From contig JAILCM010000176.1 of assembly GCA_024680155.1 (NCBI GenBank), positions 1-36,938 on the forward strand: DNA of 36,938 nucleotides. The letters run 5' to 3'. Below, one piece after another: positions 22,901-31,919 of this stretch. Made by a program: the position numbers and the translations under genes. Positions within the stretch are counted from its first letter, which is position 1; every line of letters begins with the position of its first letter. The notes beneath the pieces are model-generated. The model searched no databases. It was not told where the DNA came from and saw only the letters and a program-made list of their open reading frames with translations. The stretch comes from Treponema sp. Its GTDB lineage: Bacteria > Spirochaetota > Spirochaetia > Treponematales > Treponemataceae.

Positions 22901-23510
22901 AGTTGAAAAAGACGGAAAACCTGTAGAAGATGGCGAAGAAATTGTCTTTAGCGAAGATGAAGACGAATTCCCAGGAAGACCAACTATTACTACAAACTAC
23001 GACGATGACGATGATGATGACGATGACGGCGTTGAAATTGAAGAAGAGTATTTTGATAAGGACGGAAATCCTATCGAAGATCTTGACGACGATGGAAATA
23101 AACCAGATTGGGATGATGTAGTAATCTTTACTAAGGATCCAGAAAACCACGATAAGCTTCCTGTTACTGTAATTGTTCACGGTAAACCAAAAGGAAGTGA
23201 TGATCCTGATTTGGAAAAAACATTCACTTACAAAATTGGTGTAAGAACAGTAGTAATTGATATTACGGTTGAAACTAATCTGTTTACTCTTACTGCAATT
23301 AAGCACGGAGATACCGTAGACTTTGTAGTTACAACAAATATTCAAACAAGTTCTTATGTATGGCTTATTGACGGCGTACAGCAGCCACAAACTTCTGAAA
23401 GCTTGACTGTTGATACAACAACAATGGAGCCTGGTGAACATACAGTCACAGTAGTAACTGTTAAGAATGGAATTCCGTATTCATCGGAAGCATCTTTGAC
23501 AGTTAATTAA
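19938..23510 (+). CDS. Large acidic lipoprotein with five ~215-residue repeats and EF-loop-like motifs
   Basis: The family is not recognised. A lipoprotein signal (ILFAVVFASC, Cys20) leads into five tandem repeats of about 205-225 residues, starting near bases 20010, 20629, 21304, 21944 and 22583. A typical repeat runs KPVVKxxxPExKEPEGIIY, DDDIPxTPRPILTYE, YPDGEPVEVxGTVEEY, KPPVIIKV, YEDGEEI, TTYEDEDGNPI, and then an Asp-rich loop before W and DVKKYY. That loop (DLDGDGKPSWGD in one repeat) has acids at positions 1, 3, 5 and 12, like EF-hand or dockerin calcium loops. It is present in the last four repeats and absent in the first. A C-terminal Ig/PKD-like domain (last 80 residues, YVWLIDGVQQ to YSSEASLTV) is shared with the next gene. 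Surface or periplasmic calcium-stabilised rod is inferred. Confidence 0.85.
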   Translation: MKHKFLGVAAILFAVVFASCSHMIQDLKIAELELTVIQSSMVNPDNVVKVTVEDDIPDFPKPTATYKLPDGTTKTVEGTVTTDEDGKKVIIFDLTPISKVPGGELPVDVNVPGYKPTTITVNYIPPVVVKLESDGITYTAGDDVLVSSDENGTISEPVVKTNYTEDAISVEKKYYIEGSSVPVDWSAIQDYLNNPENKGKKVTVKVVAKPTPDTNPTSGKTSKFYVSKTEKPFINITGTEVKNPEGIIIVDIDDDDIPYTPKPTVTYKLEPDGEEVEIRGTVEEYEDEDDLDEDGNPKKKKRIIFDLKPINPRMPVGKLPIVIKVEPNYRPTSETVDFYPPVITKVTYDDEEYEDGEEIKLDDDDDIETLPEPVITTNYDDDKVEIVTTYEDEDGNPIGDLDGDGKPSWGDVKKYYNDPEHPENKGKKVKVKIEGTPKPNTTPSGKTTTEIVIVPKPVVKTGKPETKEPEGIVYIPVDDDIPETPRPILTYESYPDGEPVEVPGTVEEYYDNEDLDDNGNPKKKKRIKFCWIPRPRGGDVPGTVIVEGYQPTPIEVPDYKPPVIIKIEVDGKEYEEGEEIVTDKDNFPGKPNIHTNYDEDDVEIKTTYEDEDGNPIEDKDGDSDKDWDAVKKYYEDPDNEGKKVKIKVEVTPKTDPTSKKVSEFEITPKPVVKVNKIEETEEPAGVIVYTDDDIPENPKPIIRYNRYPDGEPVEVEGTVETYTDDSEEPPVERKRIIFKYNPKPRGGKLPVQIEVEGYKPTEIEGVEYHPPVIIKVNFDGHPYEDGDEIKVEDDEDIDEFEPIIITNYNDEDIEKETTYEDEDGNPIGDLDGDDDVDWDDVKEYYKKPEHKGKRIKIKVKVTPKPDTTPTGKQEVTVDFVPKPVVKIGQPETKEPEGIIYFPVDDDIPTTPRPILTYEGYPDGEPVEIEGEVEEYTDDSVEPSVIRKRIKFNWNPRPRPGTVPGTIIIDGYRPTPVEVEGYKPPVIIKVEKDGKPVEDGEEIVFSEDEDEFPGRPTITTNYDDDDDDDDDGVEIEEEYFDKDGNPIEDLDDDGNKPDWDDVVIFTKDPENHDKLPVTVIVHGKPKGSDDPDLEKTFTYKIGVRTVVIDITVETNLFTLTAIKHGDTVDFVVTTNIQTSSYVWLIDGVQQPQTSESLTVDTTTMEPGEHTVTVVTVKNGIPYSSEASLTVN

Positions 23511-23537
23511 TTAGTCTGAAGATTTATAGGAGGTAAT

Positions 23538-24926
23538 ATGAAAAAAATTACATTAAAAAGAATCTGTACGATAATTTCAGCTGCTGCTGTTAGTTTAGTA
23601 CTTACTGCCTGTTCAAATATATTTGATTCCGGCTCTAAATTTGAGACAGAAACTAAAAAGAAATCAAGCGGAGACACTGTAGTAATTCGTCTTAGTTTAA
23701 ATGATGAAGCTCGAACAGCGTACCCGACTGTTATTTCTTTTAAGAGTTTTAGCCTTGTTGGTGTTTCTGCTGATTCTTCAATTTCAGATGTAGAATGGCA
23801 TACAAACGAATCTGAAGATGCAAAAAAACAGCTTAATTCGGCAGAAATTACTGTTCAAAAAGGTGCAACTTATACATTTACACTTACTGCAGAAACTACA
23901 AGCGGTTCAATTTATAAAGATACTACTGTTCCAATCACAGTTCAGGAAAACGGAACAAAGCTTTCATTTGCACTTACTCTTGTAAGCCTTGGTGGAACAG
24001 GAGTACAGGGAAACGCTTCTATTGGAGTACAGCTTCCTAAAGACGGTTCGGTAAACAAGGTTACAGTAAGCGTTTATTCAGTAAATGATGATGCAACACT
24101 TGCAAACGACCCTGTTTCTGCGGCTCTTACAGACAAAGTTGTTCCTATTGTAGATGGTAAAGCTCAGTTTGATTCAGGAAACCTTAGTGTAGGAATGTAT
24201 TGTGCAGTATTTACACTCTGGTCAGAAAACGAAATCAAAACCTCAAGCGTAGCAGTTGCAACATGGCGCGAATACTTTGTAATTGCAGGCGGTCTTACAA
24301 GTACTTCTACATTAAATCCTAATGGTGATGATTTGAAGACTGATAAAATTTATACAATTACATTCCATACATACGGTGGTTCAGAACCTGCTATCAATGA
24401 ATTCAGCAGAAATACAAATATTCAGGCAAGTGTTCTTCGCTCTACAAGAAGAGACGGAAGTTTTACAATTGATTGGTATTTTGACGAAGAATTTACACAG
24501 CCATTTACTTCTACAAGCGGAATTAAAAAAGATATCGACTTGTATGCAAAATGGCCGAAAGATGTAGAAACTTTTGCAATCGTAACTGTTGAAGAACCAG
24601 AAGAGCAGTACTATGCCGAAGAAAAGTATTCTATGAATTATTATACAGAAAACGAAAAATACGTATTCACTGTTCAGACATCTATTGCAAATCCTGAAGT
24701 ACGATGGTATGTGGACGGTGTCCTTGTTAGTAGCGATGCTGGAAGAACTCTTGAAATTCCAGCTGAAGAACTTTCTGCTGGAGTTCATGTTGTAGAAGCA
24801 AAAACTTTATACAGCGGTACAGAATATTCTTCAAGCGCCGAAGTTGATGTTCTTGCAGAAGGCGAATTCTATATTGATTTTGCCTTTGATTTTGAAGAAG
24901 GCGGTTTGCGCGAGGATGCACAATAA
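23538..24926 (+). CDS. Lipoprotein with InlB-type repeat and Ig-like C-terminal domain
   Basis: A lipobox LVLTAC places the lipid on Cys25 of 462 residues. The N-terminal half is beta-rich (residues about 45-250, with VVIRLSLNDEARTAYPTV). Residues about 275-340 form an InlB B-repeat/Flg_new unit: ITFHTYGGSEP through WYFDEEFTQPF to DLYAKW. The C-terminal part (about 370-450) has EVRWYVDGVLVSSDAGRTLEI and SAGVHVVEAKTLYSGTEYSS, the same domain as in the preceding gene. Function is unknown; the architecture suggests a surface-exposed or adhesive lipoprotein. The gene follows 27 bases after the repeat lipoprotein with GGAGG before its ATG, and 12 bases separate it from the next gene, so the genes are co-transcribed. 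Confidence 0.85.
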   Translation: MKKITLKRICTIISAAAVSLVLTACSNIFDSGSKFETETKKKSSGDTVVIRLSLNDEARTAYPTVISFKSFSLVGVSADSSISDVEWHTNESEDAKKQLNSAEITVQKGATYTFTLTAETTSGSIYKDTTVPITVQENGTKLSFALTLVSLGGTGVQGNASIGVQLPKDGSVNKVTVSVYSVNDDATLANDPVSAALTDKVVPIVDGKAQFDSGNLSVGMYCAVFTLWSENEIKTSSVAVATWREYFVIAGGLTSTSTLNPNGDDLKTDKIYTITFHTYGGSEPAINEFSRNTNIQASVLRSTRRDGSFTIDWYFDEEFTQPFTSTSGIKKDIDLYAKWPKDVETFAIVTVEEPEEQYYAEEKYSMNYYTENEKYVFTVQTSIANPEVRWYVDGVLVSSDAGRTLEIPAEELSAGVHVVEAKTLYSGTEYSSSAEVDVLAEGEFYIDFAFDFEEGGLREDAQ

Positions 24927-24938
24927 GGGAGATAATGT

Positions 24939-27900
24939 ATGAAAAAAATAAGAACGATATTTAAAAAACTTCTTGCAGCCGCTCTTATTGCGGGTGCCGG
25001 AATGGCCGCTTGGGCTGAAACAAAAACAATAGACCTAAGCAAGGGTAGACTTACTATTCGGTCTGATGGTTACACCCAGGGTGGTAGTACTGGTCATTCT
25101 GAAAGTGATAAGGTTTCTGCTGTGCAATACACAGGAGATTATGTTCTTACAGGTTCTTGTACAGCAAACCCGGCATTGCAAATCCGAAACTGGTCGGGTG
25201 AAAAGATGACTGTCAATATTACATTGGACAATGCTTCGATAATAGGTGACAAGTGGTGTTCTGCATTTACTGTTGGTGGAAATGCTGATGTTGATCTTTA
25301 TTTGACAATAAAAGGAAATTGTAGAGTTAGTGCTTACAATCATGGAGCAATTCAGCTGTTTGCCAATACGACTTTGTATGTAAATATTACAGATACAGAG
25401 GGTAGTTCTTTCTCTCTTGAAAGTCGTTATGAACCACAAAACCATCCTAATTATGAGGTACCATCCAATTATCCTGGTGGGGTAATCATTTTTGAAAGAA
25501 ATGGAGTGGTTCAGGACAATAAAGGTAATACACTCACCAAGAGTTATGTTATTTTCAATACTAACGGTGGTTCAAGCGTAAAAACTCAGCAGATTGAAAA
25601 AGGAGCAAAAGCTACAAAACCAGATGATCCTACAAAAAATTATTTGGACTTCCTTGGCTGGTATGCAGATGAAGATTTGACAACTGAGTTTAATTTTGAC
25701 ACTGCAATTACAGAAAATGTAACTCAAGTTTACGCAAAGTGGGCTGAGGCTGTTGCAAGTGTATCAAACGGAACGACGACATCATATTATGGTGTATTTA
25801 GCGATGCTCTTGCTGCCTGGACAGAGGAAACTACACTCAAGCTTCTCAAAGATGTAGAGATTTCGAGCACAATCACTGTTCCGAGTGGTAGTACACGTAC
25901 GCTGGATTTAAACGGGTATGGTATCAACGGTAATAAAAAAGTTATAACTGTAATCGTAGTCAACGGAAATCTTACGCTCAAAGATAGCAATCCTGGTTCG
26001 ACACATAAGTTTACAGTTTCCAACGTTGCATCTAACGGTGCGGGACTTGCTACGGTGAATGACGCTTTGACTGGTACCGAAGGAACTGATTATAAGACTT
26101 TTACTGGTGGCTACATTACTGGCGGAACAAGCAAAGGCGAAAATTGTGGTGGTGGTATCCGCGTTGTAAGTGGAGCTACGCTTAACATGGAAGGCGGTAC
26201 AATTATTGGTAATGGTACGGTAATCAATTATGATACAGGTATGCGTGGTTCAGGTGTTATGGTCCAGGGAACATTTAATATGTCGGGTGGCAACATTATT
26301 TATAACTACGTGTATAATGAGGGTGGCGGTGTTGATGTCTTAAGCAGCAGTGCTAATATGACAATGTCAGGTGGAAAGATATCTTATAACTACGCTAATA
26401 TGGAAGCTGGTGGTGTACATGGATGGGATAAACCGACGTTTACAATGTCTGGTGGTGAAATAACTTCAAATTATTCAAAAGGAAATTCCGGTGGAGTTGA
26501 TACAGGTGGCAATTATGGTACGACGAAACTCTCCGGAAGTCCCGTTATCAAGGACAACATAGCAGGTACTAAAGTGCAGAATTTGTACATAAAAAGTGGA
26601 TGCATTCAAATCATTGGCGAGTTAACTGATGAAGCAGATGTTTATGTAACCCTGCCATCCCCTGGCGTATTCACCAATAGCGCGAATAAGACTTACAACG
26701 ACGCAAGCAAATTCTTCAGCGATGATGCTAATTATACAGTTCTCAAAAACTCTGATGGACAGTTGAAGGTATCTGTTCCGCCAGTTGCCACCGTTACAAC
26801 CACTGCTGGTGTAACAACTGAATATGCAACATTCGCTTCTGCACTTTCTGCTTGGGTAGACGAAAGTACTCTTACTCTCCTAAGAAATTGTACAACAACA
26901 ACTACAATTGAACTTAAGGAAGGTACTCATACCCTTGATTTGAACGGTTTAGGTATTAAATATACTGGAGCTGCTCCTTCTAATAGCCAGACTAAGGCCG
27001 CTGTTTTGTGGGTTGAAAGTAATCTTACTATTACCGATAGTAATCCAACTAATACAGATACAGACGAAAATCGTCCAACAGATCCTTCTACAAACAAAAA
27101 GGTTGTTGGTGGCTTTATTACTGGTGGTAAGGGATGTTTAGTTGGTTCTGGTAATTCACAGTCAAAAGGTGGCGGTATCTATATTTCAACTAGTGGTACT
27201 GTTACTATGAATGCCGGAACAATTATCGACTGTCATGTAGTAAATAATGGAAATACTAACCATGGTGGTGGTGCTGTTTATATTGGTAACGGTTTGTTCA
27301 CTATGAACGGTGGTGCTATCCTTGGATGTTCAGTTGAAACTTCAGCAGGAACTGGTTGGGGTGGAGCTGTTTGTGTTGACGGTAATTTTGAACTTAAAGG
27401 CGGACGAATTGAACATAACTATATTACTGGTAACGCAGCATATGGTGCCGGTGTTTGGGCAAGAGATAACAATGTTGTAACTGGTGCTTCAATTGTAAAA
27501 AATAACAAAGCAAATGGTAAACCTAACAACTTCCAGGTAAATGGTGATAGCAGCAATACTACAAATTTACCAAAGATTTATGGTCTTACAGAAGGTGCTG
27601 ATGTTTATGTTTATACAACAAAGACACCAACACAAAGTGCAGATGTTATGTTTGCTAAGAATTCAGATCGGAATTCAATTAAATACATTCATTCAGACAA
27701 TGCCGCTTCTGCTAGTATTGTTTATGATGACGGTACTAATAACTGGGTATACTACAATGGCAAAATATTAAAATTAAGAAAGAATGCCTTTGCTCATACT
27801 CACAACGAAAAATCTCTCTGGCTTTCTGTTTTCGTAAGCGAAGCTAATATTGATCAGAATGTATTGAATGGAACCTGGTCTAAGTTTACTTATACTGGTG

Positions 27901-28670
27901 AAAAACCAAATGTACTTACAGCACATCTTATGTCTGACTCGGGAGAGGAGCTTGAACAGACTGACTTAACTCTTACTGGAGGCCAGAAAGAATTAACTGC
28001 TGATATTGCTCCATTTACAGAAGAAACAGAAGTTGTACCTGTAGTTAAAGCTTGTAAATACAACAAAACTTTGGACGCTATTCCAACAGAAGTTGGAGTA
28101 TATGCTCAGAATGTTGTACTTACAGTTGGCGGAAAAGATTATACACTTACATTTCCAAGAAAACTCCTCGTTCTTGATGAAAATGCAGATAATACTGCTG
28201 CAATTGAAGCCGCTGCTGAAGAAGAGTCAGTTGATATTTCAATCACAAGAACATTCGGTGCAAACTTCAATTCAATCTGTCTGCCATTCTCTTTGACAAC
28301 AGAAGAACTTATTGCTCTTGGTGTTAAGGCTTACGAGCCAAGTACAGTAACAGACAAAGGTTCATTAAGATTCAAGTTTACAACAGAAGAAGTTGCAAGC
28401 TGCGAAGCTGGTAAACCTTATCTTATTAAGTTTTCAGAAACTGGTACATGGGAATCTCAGATTTTTGCAAATAAGACTATTGTAAAAGTTCCAGTTATAG
28501 TTGATCTCTCTGGTCTTACTGTAAAAGGAACCTTTGCTCCTGTTGCTTCACCAAAAGCCGGCGACAAAACAAAGCTTGTTCTTAAAGCTGGTGGAAATGG
28601 CTTTACTTACATCAAAGTATGTGATGAAACACAACTTCGTGCATTCCGTGCTTGGTTTGAACAGAACTAA
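24939..28670 (+). CDS. Secreted beta-helix adhesin-like protein with InlB repeat and Bacteroidetes-like C-terminal domain
   Basis: A Sec signal peptide (cleavage near Ala26, AAWA/ETK) starts 1243 residues. An InlB-type repeat (about 205-270, YVIFNTNGGSSVKTQQIEKG to VYAKW) is followed by two long modules. Each begins with a YYGVFSDALAAW or EYATFASALSAW motif, then LDLNGxGI, and goes on with GG-rich parallel beta-helix turns such as MSGGKISYNYANMEAGGVHG and MNGGAILGC. This resembles polymorphic outer membrane proteins and other pectin-lyase-like adhesins. The C-terminal 180 residues contain ITRTFGANFNSICLPFSLT, a motif familiar from secreted Bacteroidetes proteins. No autotransporter barrel is seen. 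It ends the unit and two hairpins follow. Confidence 0.85.
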   Translation: MKKIRTIFKKLLAAALIAGAGMAAWAETKTIDLSKGRLTIRSDGYTQGGSTGHSESDKVSAVQYTGDYVLTGSCTANPALQIRNWSGEKMTVNITLDNASIIGDKWCSAFTVGGNADVDLYLTIKGNCRVSAYNHGAIQLFANTTLYVNITDTEGSSFSLESRYEPQNHPNYEVPSNYPGGVIIFERNGVVQDNKGNTLTKSYVIFNTNGGSSVKTQQIEKGAKATKPDDPTKNYLDFLGWYADEDLTTEFNFDTAITENVTQVYAKWAEAVASVSNGTTTSYYGVFSDALAAWTEETTLKLLKDVEISSTITVPSGSTRTLDLNGYGINGNKKVITVIVVNGNLTLKDSNPGSTHKFTVSNVASNGAGLATVNDALTGTEGTDYKTFTGGYITGGTSKGENCGGGIRVVSGATLNMEGGTIIGNGTVINYDTGMRGSGVMVQGTFNMSGGNIIYNYVYNEGGGVDVLSSSANMTMSGGKISYNYANMEAGGVHGWDKPTFTMSGGEITSNYSKGNSGGVDTGGNYGTTKLSGSPVIKDNIAGTKVQNLYIKSGCIQIIGELTDEADVYVTLPSPGVFTNSANKTYNDASKFFSDDANYTVLKNSDGQLKVSVPPVATVTTTAGVTTEYATFASALSAWVDESTLTLLRNCTTTTTIELKEGTHTLDLNGLGIKYTGAAPSNSQTKAAVLWVESNLTITDSNPTNTDTDENRPTDPSTNKKVVGGFITGGKGCLVGSGNSQSKGGGIYISTSGTVTMNAGTIIDCHVVNNGNTNHGGGAVYIGNGLFTMNGGAILGCSVETSAGTGWGGAVCVDGNFELKGGRIEHNYITGNAAYGAGVWARDNNVVTGASIVKNNKANGKPNNFQVNGDSSNTTNLPKIYGLTEGADVYVYTTKTPTQSADVMFAKNSDRNSIKYIHSDNAASASIVYDDGTNNWVYYNGKILKLRKNAFAHTHNEKSLWLSVFVSEANIDQNVLNGTWSKFTYTGEKPNVLTAHLMSDSGEELEQTDLTLTGGQKELTADIAPFTEETEVVPVVKACKYNKTLDAIPTEVGVYAQNVVLTVGGKDYTLTFPRKLLVLDENADNTAAIEAAAEEESVDISITRTFGANFNSICLPFSLTTEELIALGVKAYEPSTVTDKGSLRFKFTTEEVASCEAGKPYLIKFSETGTWESQIFANKTIVKVPVIVDLSGLTVKGTFAPVASPKAGDKTKLVLKAGGNGFTYIKVCDETQLRAFRAWFEQN

Positions 28671-28689
28671 CGGAACACATTTAATCTTG

Positions 28690-28729
28690 CAGTAAAATAT
28701 AAATCAATTAAATGATTTATGTTTTGCTG
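28690..28729. other. Long perfect-arm hairpin after the adhesin gene
   Basis: CAGTAAAATATAAATCA pairs with TGATTTATGTTTTGCTG around the loop ATTAAA, about 17 pairs with one mismatch or wobble. It lies directly before the terminator and may protect the mRNA 3' end. Confidence 0.6.
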
Positions 28730-28736
28730 TAATTCT

Positions 28737-28774
28737 GGGCTGCCTGAAAAAAAAATCGGGCAGCTCTTTTTTTT
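28737..28774 (+). terminator. Rho-independent terminator of the surface gene unit
   Basis: GGGCTGCCTGA pairs with TCGGGCAGCTC (two G-U pairs) around an A-rich loop, followed by eight T residues. Confidence 0.92.
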
Positions 28775-28859
28775 ATAACAAAAACTTTAAAACCTGCCGA
28801 TAATTAAAGAGGTAGCCTATAAAAAAATCTTCAGGTAATCCCAATTTTTAATGTAAGAT

Positions 28860-31800
28860 ATGAAAAAGTTTTTTGTTTTATTTGTTTTATCTCTATTCGC
28901 AATAGCTGTATTTGCTAAAGAATCTGTAAAAGTTAAGCATTCACAGCAAAATGAAACTTTTTCATGGCAGCCTGTTGAAAATGCTGGAAAATATCAGATT
29001 ACAATTGAAAAACTCAAATCGGACGGAACTTGGGAAAAAGTAATTTCGCACAAAACTCCTTCTACGTCTTACAGGGCGTCTCTTGCCCCCGGTCACTACA
29101 GAATGGCGGTTAGTACTTTTAATATTCTTGGAAAAAAAGGCGCAACTTCGGAATGGACAGAATTTAAGGTTCTTGATGTTTCGATTCCGTATCTTTTTGA
29201 CAATTATTTTGAAAAATCAAAAGAATGGAAATCGCCGGTTTTGTATATAAATTTAAAAAATGAAGATTTGTCGCAAAATCCTGATTCCAAAAAATACATT
29301 CCTGCCGTCGAAAAATTTGGCGAAAACACTTTTTTTGTAAAAGGTAAAAATATTTTTACGACCGACACTCAGTTTTATCTTATTCCTGAACCCGATACAT
29401 CCAAAAATGCCGCTAGTTTTATTCCGTTTTATGATAATCGGGAATCGGTTTCTTTATCGGTGGTAGAACGTAACGAAAAAAAGAGCGGAGTTTATCTTAG
29501 CTATAATCCCGAACAACTTTCTTCGGGGTATTATCTGTTGCAGGCTAAAAAAAATGGAAACTGTAGTGATTCTATAGAAATTCTTGTTCTTGCCGAGCGT
29601 CCTTTGGAATTGCGACCTTCCGATTTTAAAGTTGATACAAGGTATAAAGTTAATGCTCTAGAAATTGACGGTTCTTCGCAAGTTAGTTTTTATGCAGAAG
29701 GCCGCGGTTTTTCACAATTAACGGAATTTACTATGCAGCCAGCTGATGGTGCAATTCGTTATGCTTATGCTTCTGAACAGGAGCGTCAGATTGTTCCGTT
29801 AACAATTGCTTCAAAACAAAATTCTGCTTCAAATGGAATGTTAAAACTTTCTTTTGAATGTGACGGTTCTCTCTTAAAAAGCGGCTACTACAATGTGGTC
29901 GCTCGTAATTCCGAAACCGATTCTTCTCGTTTTCTTATTCTTGTAAAGCAGCAGATTCCAAAAAGTGCAGAAGAGCGAATTCAAAAAGTTTCTTCAAAGT
30001 ACAATAAACGCACAAAAAATGTTGATTTTACGCTTGCCGCTGATGATATTACAAGCGACATGAAATTTACGCTGATTTCGGCTTATCCGGAGCAGGGTGG
30101 TGAACAAAGAAGAATTCCGCTTTATTTTACAAAAGTGCCGGCCAAGAAAAAATATACGGTTTCAGTTCCGTCGGAAGACCTTTTGTTTGATGATTATATG
30201 CTGCTGGTAGAAACTTCCGATTCAAGTTTTTCAAAATATTTCTCGCTCGATAATCATTATTCAATACATCCAAAAAATTATAGCGAAAGTGAAGTTGCCA
30301 AACTGTTTTTACCTCACGAAAATGAGGAAGATTCTTTTGAAGTTACGCTTGATACAGATGAAACTGGCATTGTAACGTACAATTCTTCAAAGGTTGAAGT
30401 TATTTCTCTTTTCCCAAAAATTATGCCGTTTTTAAGGCCTACAGCTGGTGTTAATGATAATTTTTTTGGAGATGTTGATAAGGCAAAAGAGGCAGCTCAA
30501 AGTGCTACAACTCAGACTTCGTATGTACAGAATAATGATTCGCATATTCACAGCGATCTTAGATTCCAGTTTGATGTAATGAATTTGTATTGGTTTGCAC
30601 TTGGGGCCAATTTAAAATTCAATCCTAATGTAATAAATAATGTTACTCATTTAGATTTTGCTCCCGAAATTACTGCAAAATTTTTGGTTGATGAACGAAT
30701 CTCGCCGGGTTGGGAACTTTTTACGCCTTATATTGGTGCCGGACTTGGTTATAACATTGTTGACAGAAACTACGATTCACCTTTTTATAATTTTGACCAT
30801 GATTTGTACGCTTTTGCTTTTGCAGGTTGTACTTTGCTTAAACTTTATGAGCTTTCGTATCAAATTGAATACCATAATCTTCAAAATCCTTCTCTTGCTT
30901 ATTTAAATATGCTGGAATTTAATTTTGGTATCAGGTTGCCAATCAGACGAACTTATTATTCTCAGAAAGTTTTGGCTCGAAGTGCCGAAATTGCTAAAAA
31001 CGGAACTGTAATGGTTAACGAATACGAAGAACTGAATGCCCGTGATATTAATACAATAATAATTACGGATGGTGCAAAATCAGTTGGTGGAATGGAATCT
31101 TACAAATACGTGGAAAATGTTCAAATTGGAAAATCAGTTGAAGAAATAAAAAAAGATGCGTTTAGTAATTGTTCAAACTTAAAAGAAGTAAGATTTTTGT
31201 CAAATAATAACTTAAAAACAATAAGAAATGGCGCATTTGAAAACGATACTCGTATTTTGAAAATTATTATTCCAAATTCCGTGCAGACCATAGAAAAAGA
31301 TGCGTTTAAGGGATGGACATACGGGCAGCAGATTATTTTTACTGGTGTTTCAAAGTTCCAGGCTGAAGAAAGAGATTTTGAGGGCTTAAAAAATATTGAT
31401 GCAATGGTCGTTTTTGGTAATTATACGGAATTTAAATCAAAAACTCCTTTTGAAGATTGTCGCAATTACATGAATACGAAGGAAAAATTATTTACATCCG
31501 AATCTTTTTATGATGCAGATTCTGATTCTTATACTCTTGCTCTCAAAATGGAAGGTTACGGCACAAGTATTGAGTCTATGTTAAATCATGATTATTTTTC
31601 GGGAAATAGCTGCAGGTCGTCGCCGGAACTTTTGGAATATTTTAAATCTGGAAAAGAGCTTTCGTTTAAAGTTTACGGGGATGGAAGAGCTTACGTTTTG
31701 TATGTAAGAACGCAGGGAGACGGAGTTTTTTCAACAAGATTTACAACAAAAAAGAATAAAGTTTCGCAATTAAGTTTTGAATATAGTGACCTTACAAAAG

Positions 31801-31916
31801 CCCGCTGTTCAAAAGTTAGAAAATTCAAAAAAGATGAAGTTGTTTGTGTTACTTTAGTTCCAATTTATGACGGAAAACGTAGTAATTCATATTTTTATGA
31901 TTTTAAGGTGGAGTAG
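28860..31916 (+). CDS. Exported multi-domain protein: FN3-like, beta-barrel-like and BspA-type LRR regions
   Basis: A signal peptide (cleavage near VFA/KE, residue 19) starts 1018 residues. Residues about 22-105 look like a fibronectin type III or Ig domain (ETFSWQPVENAGKYQITIEK, WTEFKVLD). Several beta-sandwich stretches follow to about 540. Residues about 560-710 have strands typical of an outer membrane barrel (FQFDVMNLYWFALGANLKF, PYIGAGLGYNI, YELSYQIEYHNL, LEFNFGIRLPI). Residues about 725-860 are BspA/LRR_5 repeats (VENVQIGKSVEEIKKDAFSN, LKEVRFLSNNNLKTIRNGAF, IIIPNSVQTIEKDAF). A final domain of about 150 residues is unassigned. It is followed after 3 bases by the cyclase gene, so translation is coupled. 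Start region has only a weak Shine-Dalgarno. Confidence 0.82.
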   Translation: MKKFFVLFVLSLFAIAVFAKESVKVKHSQQNETFSWQPVENAGKYQITIEKLKSDGTWEKVISHKTPSTSYRASLAPGHYRMAVSTFNILGKKGATSEWTEFKVLDVSIPYLFDNYFEKSKEWKSPVLYINLKNEDLSQNPDSKKYIPAVEKFGENTFFVKGKNIFTTDTQFYLIPEPDTSKNAASFIPFYDNRESVSLSVVERNEKKSGVYLSYNPEQLSSGYYLLQAKKNGNCSDSIEILVLAERPLELRPSDFKVDTRYKVNALEIDGSSQVSFYAEGRGFSQLTEFTMQPADGAIRYAYASEQERQIVPLTIASKQNSASNGMLKLSFECDGSLLKSGYYNVVARNSETDSSRFLILVKQQIPKSAEERIQKVSSKYNKRTKNVDFTLAADDITSDMKFTLISAYPEQGGEQRRIPLYFTKVPAKKKYTVSVPSEDLLFDDYMLLVETSDSSFSKYFSLDNHYSIHPKNYSESEVAKLFLPHENEEDSFEVTLDTDETGIVTYNSSKVEVISLFPKIMPFLRPTAGVNDNFFGDVDKAKEAAQSATTQTSYVQNNDSHIHSDLRFQFDVMNLYWFALGANLKFNPNVINNVTHLDFAPEITAKFLVDERISPGWELFTPYIGAGLGYNIVDRNYDSPFYNFDHDLYAFAFAGCTLLKLYELSYQIEYHNLQNPSLAYLNMLEFNFGIRLPIRRTYYSQKVLARSAEIAKNGTVMVNEYEELNARDINTIIITDGAKSVGGMESYKYVENVQIGKSVEEIKKDAFSNCSNLKEVRFLSNNNLKTIRNGAFENDTRILKIIIPNSVQTIEKDAFKGWTYGQQIIFTGVSKFQAEERDFEGLKNIDAMVVFGNYTEFKSKTPFEDCRNYMNTKEKLFTSESFYDADSDSYTLALKMEGYGTSIESMLNHDYFSGNSCRSSPELLEYFKSGKELSFKVYGDGRAYVLYVRTQGDGVFSTRFTTKKNKVSQLSFEYSDLTKARCSKVRKFKKDEVVCVTLVPIYDGKRSNSYFYDFKVE

Positions 31917-31919
31917 AAT

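Noticed and set aside
20616-23441. Long minus-strand open frames opposite the repeat lipoprotein
   Set aside because: They arise from the biased Asp/Glu codons of the plus-strand gene; products are Phe/Ile/Asn-rich without domain features.
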